NCBI GenBank assembly: GCA_004194705.1
Contig: SADC01000940.1
Coordinates: forward strand, 1-64,000
DNA length: 64,000 nucleotides
DNA from: Ditylenchus dipsaci
Taxonomy: Eukaryota > Nematoda > Chromadorea > Rhabditida > Anguinidae
Reading direction: 5' to 3'
Shown: positions 33,287-45,377 of the stretch, piece by piece
Layout of the letters: the number at the start of each line of letters is the position of its first letter
Position numbering within the stretch: the stretch's first letter is position 1
Notes under the pieces: generated by a model
What the model was told of the DNA's origin: nothing
The model's input: only the letters and a program-made list of their open reading frames with translations
Databases searched by the model: none
Position numbers and translations under genes: made by a program

Positions 33287-36200
33287 TTTTATGTATGTGA
33301 CCGAAATCATATTTTAACCTCTGTTTCAGAAGTTTTAGCTTGTGAGGCGTGAAGGAAACAAATTTCAGGGCCGGAAAAGTATTTTTGAAAACAAAAATTT
33401 CTGTCTAAAATTGACTATCTGGCAAATTTCGTTGACTGGAAAGGATACGTATATATCACCGAAAGGAAGGAATTTGAACATAGTTTTGTCCCCCCACCCC
33501 CGAAGGGGGCGCAGGGGACTGGAGAGTTAGAGATGCTTTTAGTCACTTAAAGGGCGACAACGAGAATTTAAATGTTTAGATTCGCGCGCGACAGTTCTCT
33601 TTCGTCTTCCATTGTACTCTTTTGAGTCATTCGAAGCAAGTAAAAAAATACAGTGATAGACGAAAGAACTGTCCCGCGTGAATTCAAACATTTGAAATTC
33701 TTGTTGTCGGTGACGGCTATGGTCCTTGAACTTAGACATGACTTCGAGTTAGACTCAAGATCCAAACGCAAAATAATAACTTTTATAGTGCTTCAAGGAC
33801 CAAAACAGAGTAGAATACCCTCATACAATGTTTAGCTTGGTCCACTAAGGCAAGAAGTCAGATTTCGGTCGAAATGTTTTTTTTTCAAAATGCCCTCTAG
33901 GACGCAAATCGTGTATTTTGCACGTTTCAGAAGCTGCAATATGCAAAAAAGTGTGAGAACACGATTTTGTTATGCAAGAAGGTCATTCCTGTCTGAATAA
34001 ACTGAACTTTGAGTTCTTCAAAACATTATTCACAATTCTAAACAATTTGAAGGTTGTATTGGGTGGAAAAAGGCCAAAAACAGGATAATTTTGTGTCAAA
34101 AATATATTGAACATAGTTTTGAATACTGAGGCGTTTTGCATGAATAAACTCTGATGTGCATCCTTTTTTAGACATCCAAATTCATTTCCGGGTGATTTGT
34201 GTATGTGGGTGTGGTCTAAGGTATGCATCTCAACCCTAATCGGAGATAGAGATGCGTGCAGTCGCTTATTTTAGACATGATAACAAGACTCTCGATCAAA
34301 AATTCATGAAGAACTTTTTTAGCAAGTCTCACGTTGAAAATGTTAGTATAACAGACAAATAGTCGAAGTTTCAAAATGCAAGAAACTCAATCTTTCATAG
34401 TCCAAAACTAAAGAGCTATTATAACTACTTAGGCGATCACACGTCGGTATAGGGTGTCTGGAAAGACTTTCGAAAAAGTTATTTCGGGTGGGGAAGGGGT
34501 GTATATCCAAGTAGCTCTGGGCTCCGAATGAAAAATTTCAAAAAAAAGATATTTGGGTAAAAAAATATTTTTGACTATTTTTGAAGTAAAGGGTCATTTT
34601 ATTCAGTGCTTGTTGCCATTTTGAAGCGGAAAAAACATTTTGACTGAATTTTCAAAAATAAAAAAAGATTGGGGTGCCAAAAAAGGACAAATCTTTTTAA
34701 AAAGGACGATTTGGAGCCCTGAAGTAGCTCCGATTTTTGATGTGAATTACCGTATTTCTTCTTATAGAACTACATTCTCTAATAGAACGACACCCACTGC
34801 TTCGAGGATCTGTATCTCAGAGAAGAGTAAAAAATTTCCAAAGCTGTTGATTGCGTTGAATTAATTCCTACGAGCTTTACAGATCCCATTTTGGATTTCG
34901 GATTTTCACCCAGAAATCTGGAAATCGACCCAAAATTTTCCCAATTTTTATTGGATCGAAAAATAGAAATACATGTCGTTTTATCAGAAGAAATATGGTA
35001 TATGTTTTCTGTATTGAGAGAACCCCCAGAAACTAGAAAACATCTTAGTAATAAAATTTTCGTAAGTTCATACAAAAACAAAATCAAGACATGCAAAACC
35101 GAGTCATATAACGGTGTCATATAACTCCGAAACACTGTGTTACTTGTCTTGGTTTTCTATATTTTCGAAAGTTATTTTGTATTAGCTTTCACGTTCTTTT
35201 CTATCATGATGTTTGTTAGATTATAGTCGTCAATTTGTTACTAAATGATTACTGCTTTGAAGTAAAAATTGTGTGAACGAAAAACATTAAAGTCGTCCGT
35301 TTTATATAATTTTTTTTACCAGAACTGGCTCTGTCCATCTGAAACTTCGAATTTTCGTTATAGTCTTGAGTTATTGTCTTAGTCGCGTTTTACTTTTTCA
35401 TAAATATGGTAATCATAAGTTCAATGCAAGAATTTCAGTCAAGCATTTACGTACAAATTTGAAAATGTAACTTTTCAGGCGTTTAAAAGAAACGTCCTAT
35501 AACCTTCGAGTGCTATTGTCCCATATATTTTGTTATGCTCTTTTTTCTTGACAAATGCTTTATTTCTCGAAAAAAAAAATTCGAATTCTGAAGTTAAAAT
35601 TATAGATAATCCTGCTTCTCAACCAAAGACAACTGGCAACAATTTCAGAAATATGGGTGAAAAGCACAGTGGGACAAATCTGAAAAATAAGACGGCCGTC
35701 CCCGTTCCCGTCTCACTAATTTTCTTGACACTCTTCGCCCCGTCCAACGTTTTGCCGTCTCGGCCTCCGTCCTGAATTTTTTTCCGGCTGTCTTCCACCC
35801 CGTCCAAAATCGGAGCATCTCAAAAGCCGTCTCAAAAAAATTTTTGGCCGTCTTCTGCACTGTCGAAATTGAATAATTTCTTGCCCAAGGCAATCATTGA
35901 ATGAAAATATATGTTAAAACGTCCTTTTAATAACTAAATTAAAATTTAATTTAATTTGGGTATTTATTTAGCTGAGCAAAATCCGTCTTTGAATTCTTTA
36001 TTATAAATCTGAGTGTATTTAGTGCTGCAATAGATTTCTAATCCAAACCTACTGTCTTGGCTGAAAACGCCGTTCGACAAATTACAACAATCTTTACACG
36101 ACATTTGCTTCAGACAAAAATGAGTGCAAAGAATTCAGTCATAGTAAAAAGTGTGTTATAAGACGAGTCTTTTCAAAAAAAGCTAGCGTTTCGCATGTTA

Positions 36201-36634
36201 GATGAAAAAAGCAGCTCAAAGTAGCCGAGATGGCATAACCTAAAAATTGCATTTTATCAACCTCTAAGGGTGTTTTAAACCGTAAAAACGAAAAAAAGCA
36301 TGTTTTAAGGAGGTGCTCGCACATTGTTGGCCGAAAAAGTAGAATAATGTTTTATTTATATGAATTTATGTGTCTTTTTTTACAAAATCAGTCAAAAATA
36401 TCACATGAATCTTTTTGCACCATTTTTTTCGAAGAATTTTGCACAAGTGTCTCTTCAAATCTGTCTAAAATTCTTATATATTTTTTTGCATGAAAAGCAT
36501 GAAACATTGAATATCACAATAATGTGCAGAAAAAATCATTTTAAAAAAAGCTGAATTACCAGAACTCTTAAAGACATCGCAACAAAATTAAAATTATATT
36601 TTTTAAATTGAGTTTCAGAACATTTTCTTTTTTT
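33287..36634. other. Long gene-poor stretch with repeat fragments
   Basis: No gene supported over 3.3 kb. Recognised pieces are: a TAGAGATGC end-like word at 33528 and 34246; the 'ttgaaattcttgttgtcggtgacggc' interspersed repeat near 33560-33725, itself a rough inverted pair around 33625; TACCGTATTTCTTCTTATAG at 34749 (recurring motif); and at 35690-35840 a GC-rich patch of GCCGTCTCGGCC / CCCCGTCC words like the hAT-type cores. Frames of 60-118 codons overlap on both strands and show no family features. Confidence 0.45.
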
Positions 36635-36994
36635 CTATAGTTGTTTTATTTTTGTAATGTTGTTTGAATCTGCTTCCTCTAAGATTCGTGCAAAGTCGTT
36701 TTTATACTTATTTAAATCCTCTACTGTCCTCATGCATTCTGCATTTAGTTTATCGGGTGCTTCTCCGGGCCATAATAGTCTAAATTGATTTACCAGTGAA
36801 AACAACTTGTCACATTCTTTACTCACAAAGGCATTATAGTCGAATCTGGATATAATGGCACTTCTATTATTCAAATTGCTGTTTTCACCTGATTTGGCAA
36901 GCCGAAAAATAAATCCAGCTAACATCCGATAAAGCGGCACCATGGATATTGAAAGTAGTATAAAGTAATGGATGTTAGATTTCAGTGAAAACAA
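36635..36994 (-). CDS. Putative 119-residue protein, unknown
   Basis: The frame is open from 36994 to the stop at 36635. The N-terminus is hydrophobic (HYFILLSISMVPLYRMLAGF) and could be a signal anchor. The rest is hydrophilic and helix-rich (SRFDYNAFVSKECDKLFSLV, then W-P-G-E-A-P, then VEDLNKYKNDFARILEEADS). Composition looks protein-like. An acceptor-like TTTTTCGGCTTGCCAAATCAG inside could mean the true exon starts later, at about residue 35. No neighbours on the same strand. I do not recognise it. It may be an exon of a larger gene, or chance. Confidence 0.35.
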   Translation of the reverse strand: MFSLKSNIHYFILLSISMVPLYRMLAGFIFRLAKSGENSNLNNRSAIISRFDYNAFVSKECDKLFSLVNQFRLLWPGEAPDKLNAECMRTVEDLNKYKNDFARILEEADSNNITKIKQL

Positions 36995-37622
36995 GGACTA
37001 TTTGAAAAAAAGGCTGGCCCCTGCTTTTATTTGCGCTGTAACGCACTGGTATGCTATTTTGAAGAGGCAAACCAGCATGATGCACGGGCGATTTCGAATT
37101 TGCAAAAAGCTTAAACCGGTACATATACAATTTTGTAACTTTCATAAAGTGATAAATGATAAAATGAAACTAAGGTATTTCAGTGGTGGCATACTGAAGA
37201 AGTTCGAAAGTGGAATGGTTCCATTCCAACATTACCAGCGTTTTTACATAAAATTACAAATACCGTGTGTCTGAAAAAATCGTGGACGAACTTTAGGCAT
37301 TTTTTTTAAACAAAACTTATTGAAGAAAACAAATTCAAATATATAGGGTAGCATTTTCTTTCCTTTTTCGATTGATGTAAAAAACTTACCTGTGTAATTT
37401 TGAAAAACTCATCATTTTGCTCCGAATACTTCTACGGTCATTTCGAGAAGTTGGCAAGCATTTCCAACACTTCAGCTGGTCTAATGTTTCATTGAAAATT
37501 ACGCGCTTCGGCAACATTTCAGCACTACATTGTAGCGCAGTTTAAGAGCTACAGAACCCATTTTACAGAATATATTATGAAAATCTGGTCCCTGAGATAC
37601 GACCTTTCGAAAATTTTGAATT
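36995..37622. other. Unassigned DNA
   Basis: No gene supported. A 100-codon plus-strand frame (36972-37274) lacks features and overlaps the minus-strand frame. Confidence 0.4.
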
Positions 37623-37710
37623 ACAGTCAACCCCCGCTATAGTGACACCCCTCGGGACCAGCCTTGGGGTGTCACTATAGTGAGGGTGTCACTATAGCGG
37701 GGTGTCACTT
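37623..37710. mobile_element. Short pogo/Tigger-like terminal repeat piece
   Basis: ACAGTCAACCCCCGCTATAG then GTGACACCCCTCGGGACC, and again GTGTCACTATAGCGGGGTGT inverted. This 'CCCCGCTATAGTGACACC' style is typical of pogo/Tigger-type terminal inverted repeats. Both ends are only ~90 bp apart, so it is a deletion derivative. Confidence 0.55.
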
Positions 37711-38491
37711 TTTATATAAGTCAAAACTATATAAAGTTATCTAAAAAACAAAATACTAGAAAATGCAAATCTTTTTTTTTTTCACAAGATCGTTCTAATC
37801 TAAACTATTTTTATGGTGATCACTGCATGGATTTAGACAAAAATGTTTTCAAAGATTTATGTACGAATAGTTGGTGTGAAAAGTTCGGATTGTAACTATA
37901 GATTTAACTAGTAAAGTAAATCATGGTAAGTATCGAAAATGTTAGACAACTTTCTTGTTAACTGATATTTCTATCGATGTCATACTTATTTTCTCGATGC
38001 CATACTTTTAATTTATCGATGCAAGAAAAAATATCGATTCTAATTCATTGAATCATGACTTGTGTTTAAAACTTCTTTGAAGTTTTCCTCTTGATAAACT
38101 TCCACTTACTGGTTTTATCAGAATTAAGTTTATTTTTAGATTTATTGAAACCTTGATATAATGCATATGAATCATCTAAAATTTGTTTATAAGCTATTTA
38201 TCTTCTTCTGTAATCAAACTTATTTTAGGTGACTTTTTTAATAACAATTCCAACAATCCTGTCGTCGCTTCATATGTTCCATCACCTATATGTAATTTAT
38301 TAATATTCTCAGATCTTGTAAGCATGCGTTGTCGGACCAGAATAGGGTAGGGTCACATTTCATTCGAGACATTTTATTTCGTGATATTTCATTCATTTCT
38401 CTGACTTTTCTTGAACTTTAAAAAAAAGTTGTACTATCTGATAGCTAAGATTTCAGGCTACAAAATAGTATTTGTATTGTATTTGTATTGG
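37711..38491. other. Unassigned AT-rich DNA
   Basis: Repeated ATCGAT words (37970-38035). No gene supported. Confidence 0.4.
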
Positions 38492-38612
38492 AACGGGGTT
38501 TGAAAAGGTTTACGGGCCGGATTTTTGGTGAAAAACACCTTCTACAAAAAACGCTACCACCAAACCAAGCTTTTCACCAAAATCTAGCCCGTAGGCTAAG
38601 ATTTTTCAAACC
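38492..38612. repeat. Hairpin, GGGTTTGAAAAGGTTTACGG arms
   Basis: The left arm GGGTTTGAAAA..TTTACGGGCCGGATTTTTGGTGAAAA is mirrored by TTTTCACCAAAATCTAGCCCGTAGGC..TTTTTCAAACCC, with a ~30-bp loop. No coding content. Confidence 0.65.
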
Positions 38613-39814
38613 CGGACCTAAAAATACCATTTTGTGGCTTGAATATCCTACGATACCATATCATATACCATATAACATATAGTTTTAAAAAACCCTAAGG
38701 TGATAATTACAATATGACGTTTTTTACACCAACGTCTTCTTTTCAATTATAGGTGTATTTTACATTCATGATACCCGTGGCAAAAGTCGTAAATTTGATT
38801 CTATCAAACCCGATTCCCCACACGATTTACGTTAGATTGAATATTTTTTTTCGATTTTGACTAAAATTTAAAATTTTAGGCCATCCAGCTGGATATCCAC
38901 CGAACCACGGTACCTACACTGGGTTTTATAATTTGAGTCGCCAAAATCACAGTTTTGGTATTGCCAAACCATATTCAGCGTAAAATTTTTGGTAGGATAC
39001 AGTGTTTTCAGTTTTTGGCCTCTTTTGAAAAATCATAGATATATAGGCAAAAAAGTGCGCCAAATAAAAAGGTCGAGAACATTTTTTGAATTAAATATGG
39101 CGCGAAAAAATGCCGACAAGTTAGAGAGAATACGGTAGTAAGTTTGACAGCTGTATCTGTCTGAATTATCCTGTATTTGAATTTGTTTCTCGACTAAATA
39201 TCAGGGGTACTCAATAGAGATAATGTTCAATGACCAGGCAAGACTGCGCCATCGCTAAATTATTACCAGATTATTTTTCGTCTTTACTTGAGAATTAAAG
39301 CTCAAAACCGAGATTAAGACTCTACAGGTATTGGGTTCAGAGATGGCCAAAAAATATTGCTATCGGCATTGACTAAAGGCGAATCTACAGTTCTACTGAA
39401 TATCATACGTAGTAAAAATCATCACTTCGAAAGACGTTAATTTGCAGCAGTTTTGTGGTTGAACTTTTTTCTGTGCTGATAGATTGCTTTTTTGCTGGTG
39501 TGAAGAAATCAGCTGAAATGGCGCGAAATCAACTGAAATGGTGTTATATTCATGCATGGAAAACATTAGTTGATTCCGGATTGTGAGGCGGACTTGTGTA
39601 GTTTGTATGTTTTATGTAACCGGTACCGGTATGATACCGGTTATTTCCGCCTATATTGTGATCTCTACGAACACTAATTCTTGTAAGGACAAATACTAGT
39701 AGTTCGCGTTCGGGCGAGTCCTTTCACAACTTGAAAGTTTTTTAACCGTGATAGCTGAATAGATGAGCCGATCCATTAATGCTGGTCACGAAAATGCTTT
39801 ATTCAGCGTTTGTT
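38613..39814. other. Unassigned DNA upstream of the secreted peptide gene
   Basis: No gene supported. It contains one AGAGAGAATACGGTAG motif (39122) and GAAATGGCGCGAAATCAACTGAAATGG direct repeats (39513-39541). Confidence 0.4.
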
Positions 39815-39851
39815 ATATAAAAAGACAAAAAGTGAAATTATATCACTTTTT
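39815..39851 (+). promoter_or_regulatory. TATA box and small hairpin of the secreted peptide gene
   Basis: TATATAAAAAG (39815-39825) lies 42 bp before the ATG, followed by AAAAAGTGA...TCACTTTTT (39829-39851), a 9-bp stem that would fall at or just before the transcript start. Confidence 0.55.
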
Positions 39852-39866
39852 CTAAAATACGATAAG

Positions 39867-42800
39867 ATGAACAAAATGAGAAGTGTGCTTGTTATTCTGC
39901 TATTATGCGCTATGTGTATCACGCTGTGCAGCACTCAAAGTAAGCTGTTGTCAAAAAAATTTTTACTTTAACGTATTTACTCTGATTATAAGCTTGTTCT
40001 ATTGGTATTAATTTTGAGTTAATTCCAAGCTTGTTCAAGCTTTTTCAAAGTTTTTAAAATCGACAAAGGTTCATTTGGGGTTTTCTGACCCATATTTTTT
40101 AAATTAAAATATTTCAAAATTTTGAACCTGACATTGCACGCACCGGAAAATGAAGCGGGCGCAAACGAGTTAGGCGCAAATGAGTAGTAACCAGTGATGT
40201 AAATTTCTGAACTTCTGCGACCGCACCTGCACAGCACCGGCTCCAAAAATTTTCCGCACCGGCACCCGCACCAGCACCGACCCAAAATTTTCCGCATGGC
40301 ACCCGCACCAGCACCGACCTCCGAAAATTTTTTGCACCGGCACCTGCACCGGTCGGTTCCGGTGCGAGTCAGTGCCGCATCGGTGCGGGTGCCGCACCGA
40401 TGTCGGTACCGCACTTTATTTTTTTATCATTCTAAATAAACGCAAACTTTTTGTGCATGTTTATTCGTTAACAATATGCAGCACAGAACAGACAGAAATG
40501 TAAGCAAAAATGTATCATTGGTGGAAGTTTAGCAAAACTTCGCGTGTGATCAGTTCTTGGCTCAAAATTCTTTTTGTAGCTGCTTGTTGCAAAAATTCAC
40601 AGAGAGAACAAACTTTGGTGCGTAGTCGTTTCGCAAATTTTGACATTTGTCCTTTTTGCGAAACGTTTCGCAAATTTTGACATTTGCCGAATTTCGAATT
40701 AATTTGAATTCAAATCTCGAGACAAGTTTTGAAGGCCTACACAGATAACCAAGCTATGGACGTCGTGTAGGCTGTACCTTTTTATCTTTAAAGGTTATTT
40801 TTGCTTTGTATGTTGCAGCTCGATTAAGTTGAAACATTTCGGGCAGATGAAAGCAGTTAGGCAAAGTGAAAAGGGCTATCATACGTTCCGTATCTGCAAC
40901 GAAAAGGAGGAAAAGAAGTACTGCGCGTGCTATCACTGCGGCGAGTAAGCATCCTTTCATTTTGCACATTCTAGTAATGATTTTATTTGTCTTTAAGGTC
41001 ACCAAGGAATCCGTCGAGAGGTACATGAGACACATGAAAAAAATTAAATGTCGTCATTCATTTTGTGATTTAGATGGGAACTCGTGGTGATGTGAAGCGA
41101 CAGGGATTATTGAATTAGAACCAGATGCAAATATCGTGCCATGGATGCGACACTTGACATACGCTCGCCTGATTTTAGTAAACTGGAGTTGTAAGTATTC
41201 TGTTTGAACAATCTTTTTATTGATGTCTTCATTACTCGGATTTAGCTGCCGGTGAAAACATATGACGTACTCAAGCCAATAGGGGGATAGATGTTCATTG
41301 CATGCGCCCTGATGAAGCAGAAGACGACAAAAATCGTCTTCAATGCAATGTTAGATGCGTCGATGTGACTCAGACTGGTCCCAGATTATAACAAGGTCTT
41401 TATGGACTTCGAGCAACCAGAAGTAAAAGCGGCGGTGGTATTTCTCGGGGCTAATGTAAGCATTCGTTATTGTTGGACTCAGTGAATTTTGTGTGTTTTA
41501 GAGCATACCTGACAGCCAAGATGGAGAGAAGAGGAGCTACCGAGTAAAACATGGAGGAGCGGATCTGCTTTAACAAGAATGTGGTTTATCAGGAGCTCGA
41601 AAGCAATGAATGCGGCGTGTTGGTCTGCTACTTCGGCAACCGCGCAGCCTGCGGGAAGTGGCCAAGTAATATTGGGATGGGCATGATCAGAGAAAGGATC
41701 AAGGATAAAATTCTAAGTGTAGATCTCACAAATCTCACAAACTTTCTTCACCAGCTGATCTAGCGTAATGACTGGGATATTAGGTGTCAGGGCCTTCAGG
41801 ATTGGGTACGGCTCTGCACTGCCGCCGTGCCAAAACTCCATCTCCTTGAAGAATTGTTCACTGATTACTGTCAAGAAAGCTTTTAATTTACACAAATTTA
41901 AAGATATAAACTGCAAGCAAGAGATCAAAAAATGCGAAGCGAACACTTAGCGGTTGTCAAAATGGCAAAATAATTTGAAAAAAAATTTGCCGCCTTTATG
42001 TGGTTAATGAAAAGTCACCTTCAATTTTCATGTTGTCGGTGCCGGTGCGGACCAAGAAATGCTTGCACCGTCACCCGTACCAGCACCGATCCCCGCGAAT
42101 TCCAGCAGCGACACCCTTGCAAATTACCGCAGCGGCACCGGCCGGTGCCGGTGCCGGTGCAGGTCGGTGCCGCACGGGTGCCAGTGCGGCACCCGGTGCT
42201 GTTACACCACTGTTTTTAAGTCCACCACGATTTCACGATTTTAAGCTTAAAACAAAACTAATATATGAAATCTTGAAGTTCTGGAAAGGTATTTGACATA
42301 AGTTTGCGGAAACTCGCACAAAATTATGTTTTAACACAAAAAAGTGTGACTGACGCCAATCTAAAAACTATATGTAGATTTTTAATTTATTCGGGACCTC
42401 GAATCTTTAGAAATTTTGAGATAATTTAAAAAAATTATACACAGATTAGTTTTTATTTTTGACGTTGAAAACTCCATAAGCACAGGATAAAATGGCTCTT
42501 TTGACGAAAAATAATTGAGTTATACTTTTTTTGACCAAAAATTTTGAAATTTTTTAGTTCGCAGCCCTGGTCTTATAACTAAAACAACACATTGGAACGT
42601 GAAAATAAAAAAACAAGCTAAATTGAGCGCTAAAAATTTGATGAACCAAAAGTATTTTTTTTAAAAAGAGGTGTTGTCTATCTTTGAATTCTGAAAATGC
42701 TTTTCTGAAAATTTAATAACTAAGAATTACCAAGATTAATGCCCATTTCTCTTACACTCACTTAATCAACTTTTTTCAGGTTGCGGAGGCATTATAAATA

Positions 42801-42904
42801 GTTGCCCTGAAGGATACCGATGTGTAAAAGTTCCAGCTCAAGTATTTAATCCTCAGGGCATTTGTGTGGGAATTGCCAGATATGGAGACGATGAATGTCA
42901 CTAG
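39867..42904 (+). CDS. Secreted cysteine-rich peptide, two exons
   Basis: Exon 1 (39867-39939) encodes MNKMRSVLVILLLCAMCITL followed by CSTQ, a textbook signal peptide, and ends CAAA|GTAAGC. Exon 2 (42780-42904) follows CTTTTTTCAG, joins in phase as Ser, and reads CGGIINSCPEGYRC, a short VKVPAQVFNPQGIC loop, and VGIARYGDDECH before TAG. The total is 65 residues; the mature part is ~45 residues with five or six cysteines spaced C-x6-C-x5-C-x14-C-x10-C. The frame is clean across both exons, unlike most of the window. The product should be an extracellular disulfide-rich peptide resembling small inhibitor or antimicrobial folds; I cannot assign a family. The 2.84-kb intron hosts a C48-bearing transposon, large for this genome. 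Confidence 0.75.
40880..41095 (+). pseudogene. Zinc-finger-like exons of the intronic transposon
   Basis: One frame reads GYHTFRICNEKEEKKYCACY then HCGE, up to a GTAAGC donor at ~40947. After an acceptor TCTTTAAG (~40998) comes VTKESVERYMRHMKKIKCRH. Paired Cys then His with R-x-x-R-H-M spacing suggests a BED/C2H2-type finger split by an intron. The joint is not clean in frame, so I treat it as decayed. Confidence 0.4.
41551..41763 (+). pseudogene. Ulp1/SENP-like (C48) cysteine protease C-terminal fragment
   Basis: The 70-residue frame contains LESNECGVLVCYFGNRAACG. A Gln/Glu-x(n)-(D/E)-C-G-(V/I)-x-(V/L) line with small hydrophobics after it is the catalytic-Cys block of C48 (SUMO protease-like) peptidases. 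The His and Asp of the triad should lie upstream, and 41280-41500 has coding-like pieces (DFEQPEVKAAVVFLGAN) in broken frames. The C-terminus ends LTNFLHQLI. C48 genes are common passengers of MULE, hAT-like and other transposons. Position inside an inverted-repeat element supports that, and a host gene is unlikely. Confidence 0.6.
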
Positions 42905-43298
42905 AACACAGCCACGGAGCTATCACATTATACCCCCAACGCTTAATTACACGTTACCCCAGCGGTCGATTAAACTTGGAGGACCAAGCCAAATTTAAAA
43001 AAATGTAAGCGACAATATTTTTGCATGAAAATTATTCAAAAGTATGAATAAGCAGTTTTTAAAACCTTCTGCGAAGCAATTGGCACAATAAAGTGCTGGA
43101 GGTAAAGTGTAATCGAGTGCTGGAGGTATAGTGTAATTTAGCTCAGAACCACAAGTGAGCACACATATATCTCAAACCACACACTAACATTTTTGAGTGT
43201 CAATAAATATAACTGATAATTATTTTTAGCCCTATAACTTTGGCCTTGTTCATTAAGCATAATAAATAAAAAAATGATTAAGAAGTAAACATCACACC
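42905..43298. other. 3' flank of the peptide gene
   Basis: No second gene. Possible poly(A) signals AATAAA at ~43203 and ~43259 are far for a 3' UTR. A pair of direct repeats 'gcTGGAGGTA(A/T)AGTGTAAT' is at 43098-43135. Confidence 0.4.
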
Positions 43299-43675
43299 AT
43301 GGTTTCGGTAACTTGAAGTGGCCATAAATATTTTATCGCTTCACCAAATATATTTCTGTGGTTTTTTTTTCACACACTAAATCGACTATTCTGAGTCGAA
43401 TGTTATATTCAAAATTGAGTTAAAGAACAAATAGACCATCGGACAATGGTTTTTTCCTGAAATTTCAGGCTTAGATGGTCTAAATATTTGAAATTTCATC
43501 CTGAAATTTGCATGAAAACACTATTGTCCTACGGTCTATTTGTTCGATTAATTGATTCTAATTATACTATTCGTTTCAGAAAAGTCGATTTAGTATGTAA
43601 AAAAACAAAAGCAACTATATATATTTGTTAAAGCGATAAAAAAATTTATGGCCACTTCAAAGTTGCCAAAACCAT
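43299..43675. repeat. Fold-back with GTTTCGGTAACTTGAAGTGG arms
   Basis: ~377 bp, arms inverted: CACTAAATCGACTATTCTGAGTCG, CAAATAGACC(A/G)T(C/A)GGACAATGG and TGGCCATAAAT, with their complements on the other side. One half of the same family recurs at 57305-57420. Confidence 0.75.
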
Positions 43676-44197
43676 ATTGGTAAAAAGATAAAATGGTTGG
43701 TGTAAAAACGTGCCAACTATGAAAACTATCGGGTGTAAGGTAGCCAGATGCCGAAGGTCTTAATAAGGCATAAGTGTTATGACCATTCGAATCAGCATTC
43801 ACCTATCAAATCTAGCTTTTTCAGGCATTTGAAAATAGGAAAATATTCGGGGTAAGGGATGACCAATCGGATCAGCATTTACCAATCAAACCTACCTTAA
43901 CTAATATGACGAGTCATTCGACTGCAAAAATAACCAGTCATCTGGAATTTATCTTCAGACATTAAGCAGAATTTTTATGTACAATTCAGGCTGAACAACC
44001 AAATCGTAGCAAAAATTTCTGTCTGTATAACCCATGAATAACCCATGAATATATATCGATAACCAATGAAAACAAAATAAGTGATACATTACATAGAGTG
44101 CAAAATATGACTCATATTCCTCCTTTCTTCAACTGTATAATAATCCTCGCTAAAAACAACAATACAAGCATAAAATAAGCAGATTTTCAATTTAAAA
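43676..44197. other. Unassigned DNA
   Basis: Short direct repeats around 43790 and 43870 (GATCAGCATTYACCWATCAAA). No gene supported. Confidence 0.4.
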
Positions 44198-44352
44198 AAA
44201 CAGCTGCAAAAAGTCCTTTAGCTGCAAATAAAAGTCGATTAGCTGCAAAAAAAGTCTTTGAGATGCAAAACAAAATTCTTTCAGTTGCAAAGACAATTAG
44301 TTGTAAAAAAAATTAGATGCAAAAAAAAATCTTTTAGCTGCAAAAAAAGCTT
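44198..44352. repeat. Degenerate ~20-bp tandem repeat TTAGCTGCAAAAAAAGTC
   Basis: About seven imperfect units in A-rich DNA. Both strands lack an open frame. Confidence 0.65.
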
Positions 44353-45377
44353 TGTCCCATTCGAATAGTGTTAACCAGATACTTAAGTGATATTTGAGAG
44401 CCGTTTTCATTTTAAAGCAGTTTCACATGCAAACCTACCTCGCTTACAACGAAATCGGTGTCGGAATCAAGGGCTTTCATATCAGAAAAGAAGAATGGAA
44501 AATAAAATTAATTGGGCACAGTTCACTATTTAAAAAAAATAAAAAAATAAAATAAAAAACACAACGCAAATGTGTAGTTGACAGCCTAAAATGTTTTGGC
44601 CCGCTGTGCGCCGTAAATGAGAACTTTTCACGTTTGAGTGCGCGCGGGACGCTATTTTCATTCCAAAAATGTTTGACATTATTTTTTAAATTGACAACTG
44701 TTTGCAAAATGAAATTAATTGCGCTAGAAAAAAGAATTTCTCAACAAGTTAATTTGCAGTGTAACGGTGAAGGAGCAGTGGCTGGTCAAAATTGTTAGTC
44801 AGTTCGATTTCCCGATTCCCAATCCCTGCGTTGTCTTTCTGAGTTTAGTTTATAAAAAAAATCCGAATATTTTTCCAATAAAAAAGTGTCATGCGCGCAT
44901 TTATACGTGTAAAATTCTCATTGCCGGCGACGGCTATAGAATTTTAAAGAAAGTTCTGTACATTTCTAAATGGATAGCTTTATTTACACAAACACGACTT
45001 CATAATTTGCTTGGCTTAGTTTGCTTGGACATTGTAGCTAATTCATTTTTCAAGCAATTGACCAAGCAAAAGTAGTGGCTGGTCAATAGCAGGGTTCCCA
45101 TCCAGATGCGTGAGCTAGACATATTTGAACAATGGAGAAAACCAAAATGGCAATTTTAATAGCCTGAACCTAAGTTCTACAACAAGACTAGGATCAAGAC
45201 TACTGATGATGGTTAAGAACTCCAAACGATGGTCCAGAAGGGTCATCTACTTCTTTACTGCAAAATAAATTTTTCGGTGCGCAAGTGTCGGTGCGCAAAT
45301 GCCGTGGTGCGCCCCGGTCATATATTCAATGCGCCTTTATTTGCTTTTTTACATGAAAGACGTGTTCTATCAAAATT
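44353..45377. other. Unassigned DNA with an interspersed repeat
   Basis: The line ATGCGCGCATTTATACGTGTAAAATTC followed by TCATTGCCGGCGACGGCTAT near 44890-44935 belongs to the family also seen at 11700 and 33680, and 44575-44665 is a rough inverse. GTGGCTGGTCAA occurs at 44777 and 45075. The 102-codon frame here is judged non-coding. Confidence 0.45.

Larger units (their letters stand above)
40192..42212. mobile_element. Transposon with GC-rich ends and Ulp1-like gene, inside the intron
   Basis: Ends CAGTGATGTAA (40192) / TTACACCACTG (42212) are inverted, and each is followed inward by ~200 bp of GGTGCCGGTGCGG-type low complexity in opposite orientation. The ends resemble those of the hAT-type element at 7543 (CAGTGATGTGC). 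The 8-bp flanks (GTAGTAAC, TTTTTAAG) do not match, so no duplication is proven. It carries zinc-finger-like and C48 protease-like coding remains. Confidence 0.6.

Noticed and set aside
40019..40414. 131-codon minus-strand frame rich in C-R-C-R
   Set aside because: Produced by the GGTGCGGGTGCC repetition at the transposon end.
44767..45075. 102-codon plus-strand frame
   Set aside because: Overlaps an interspersed repeat seen at two other places without an open frame. No signal or domain.
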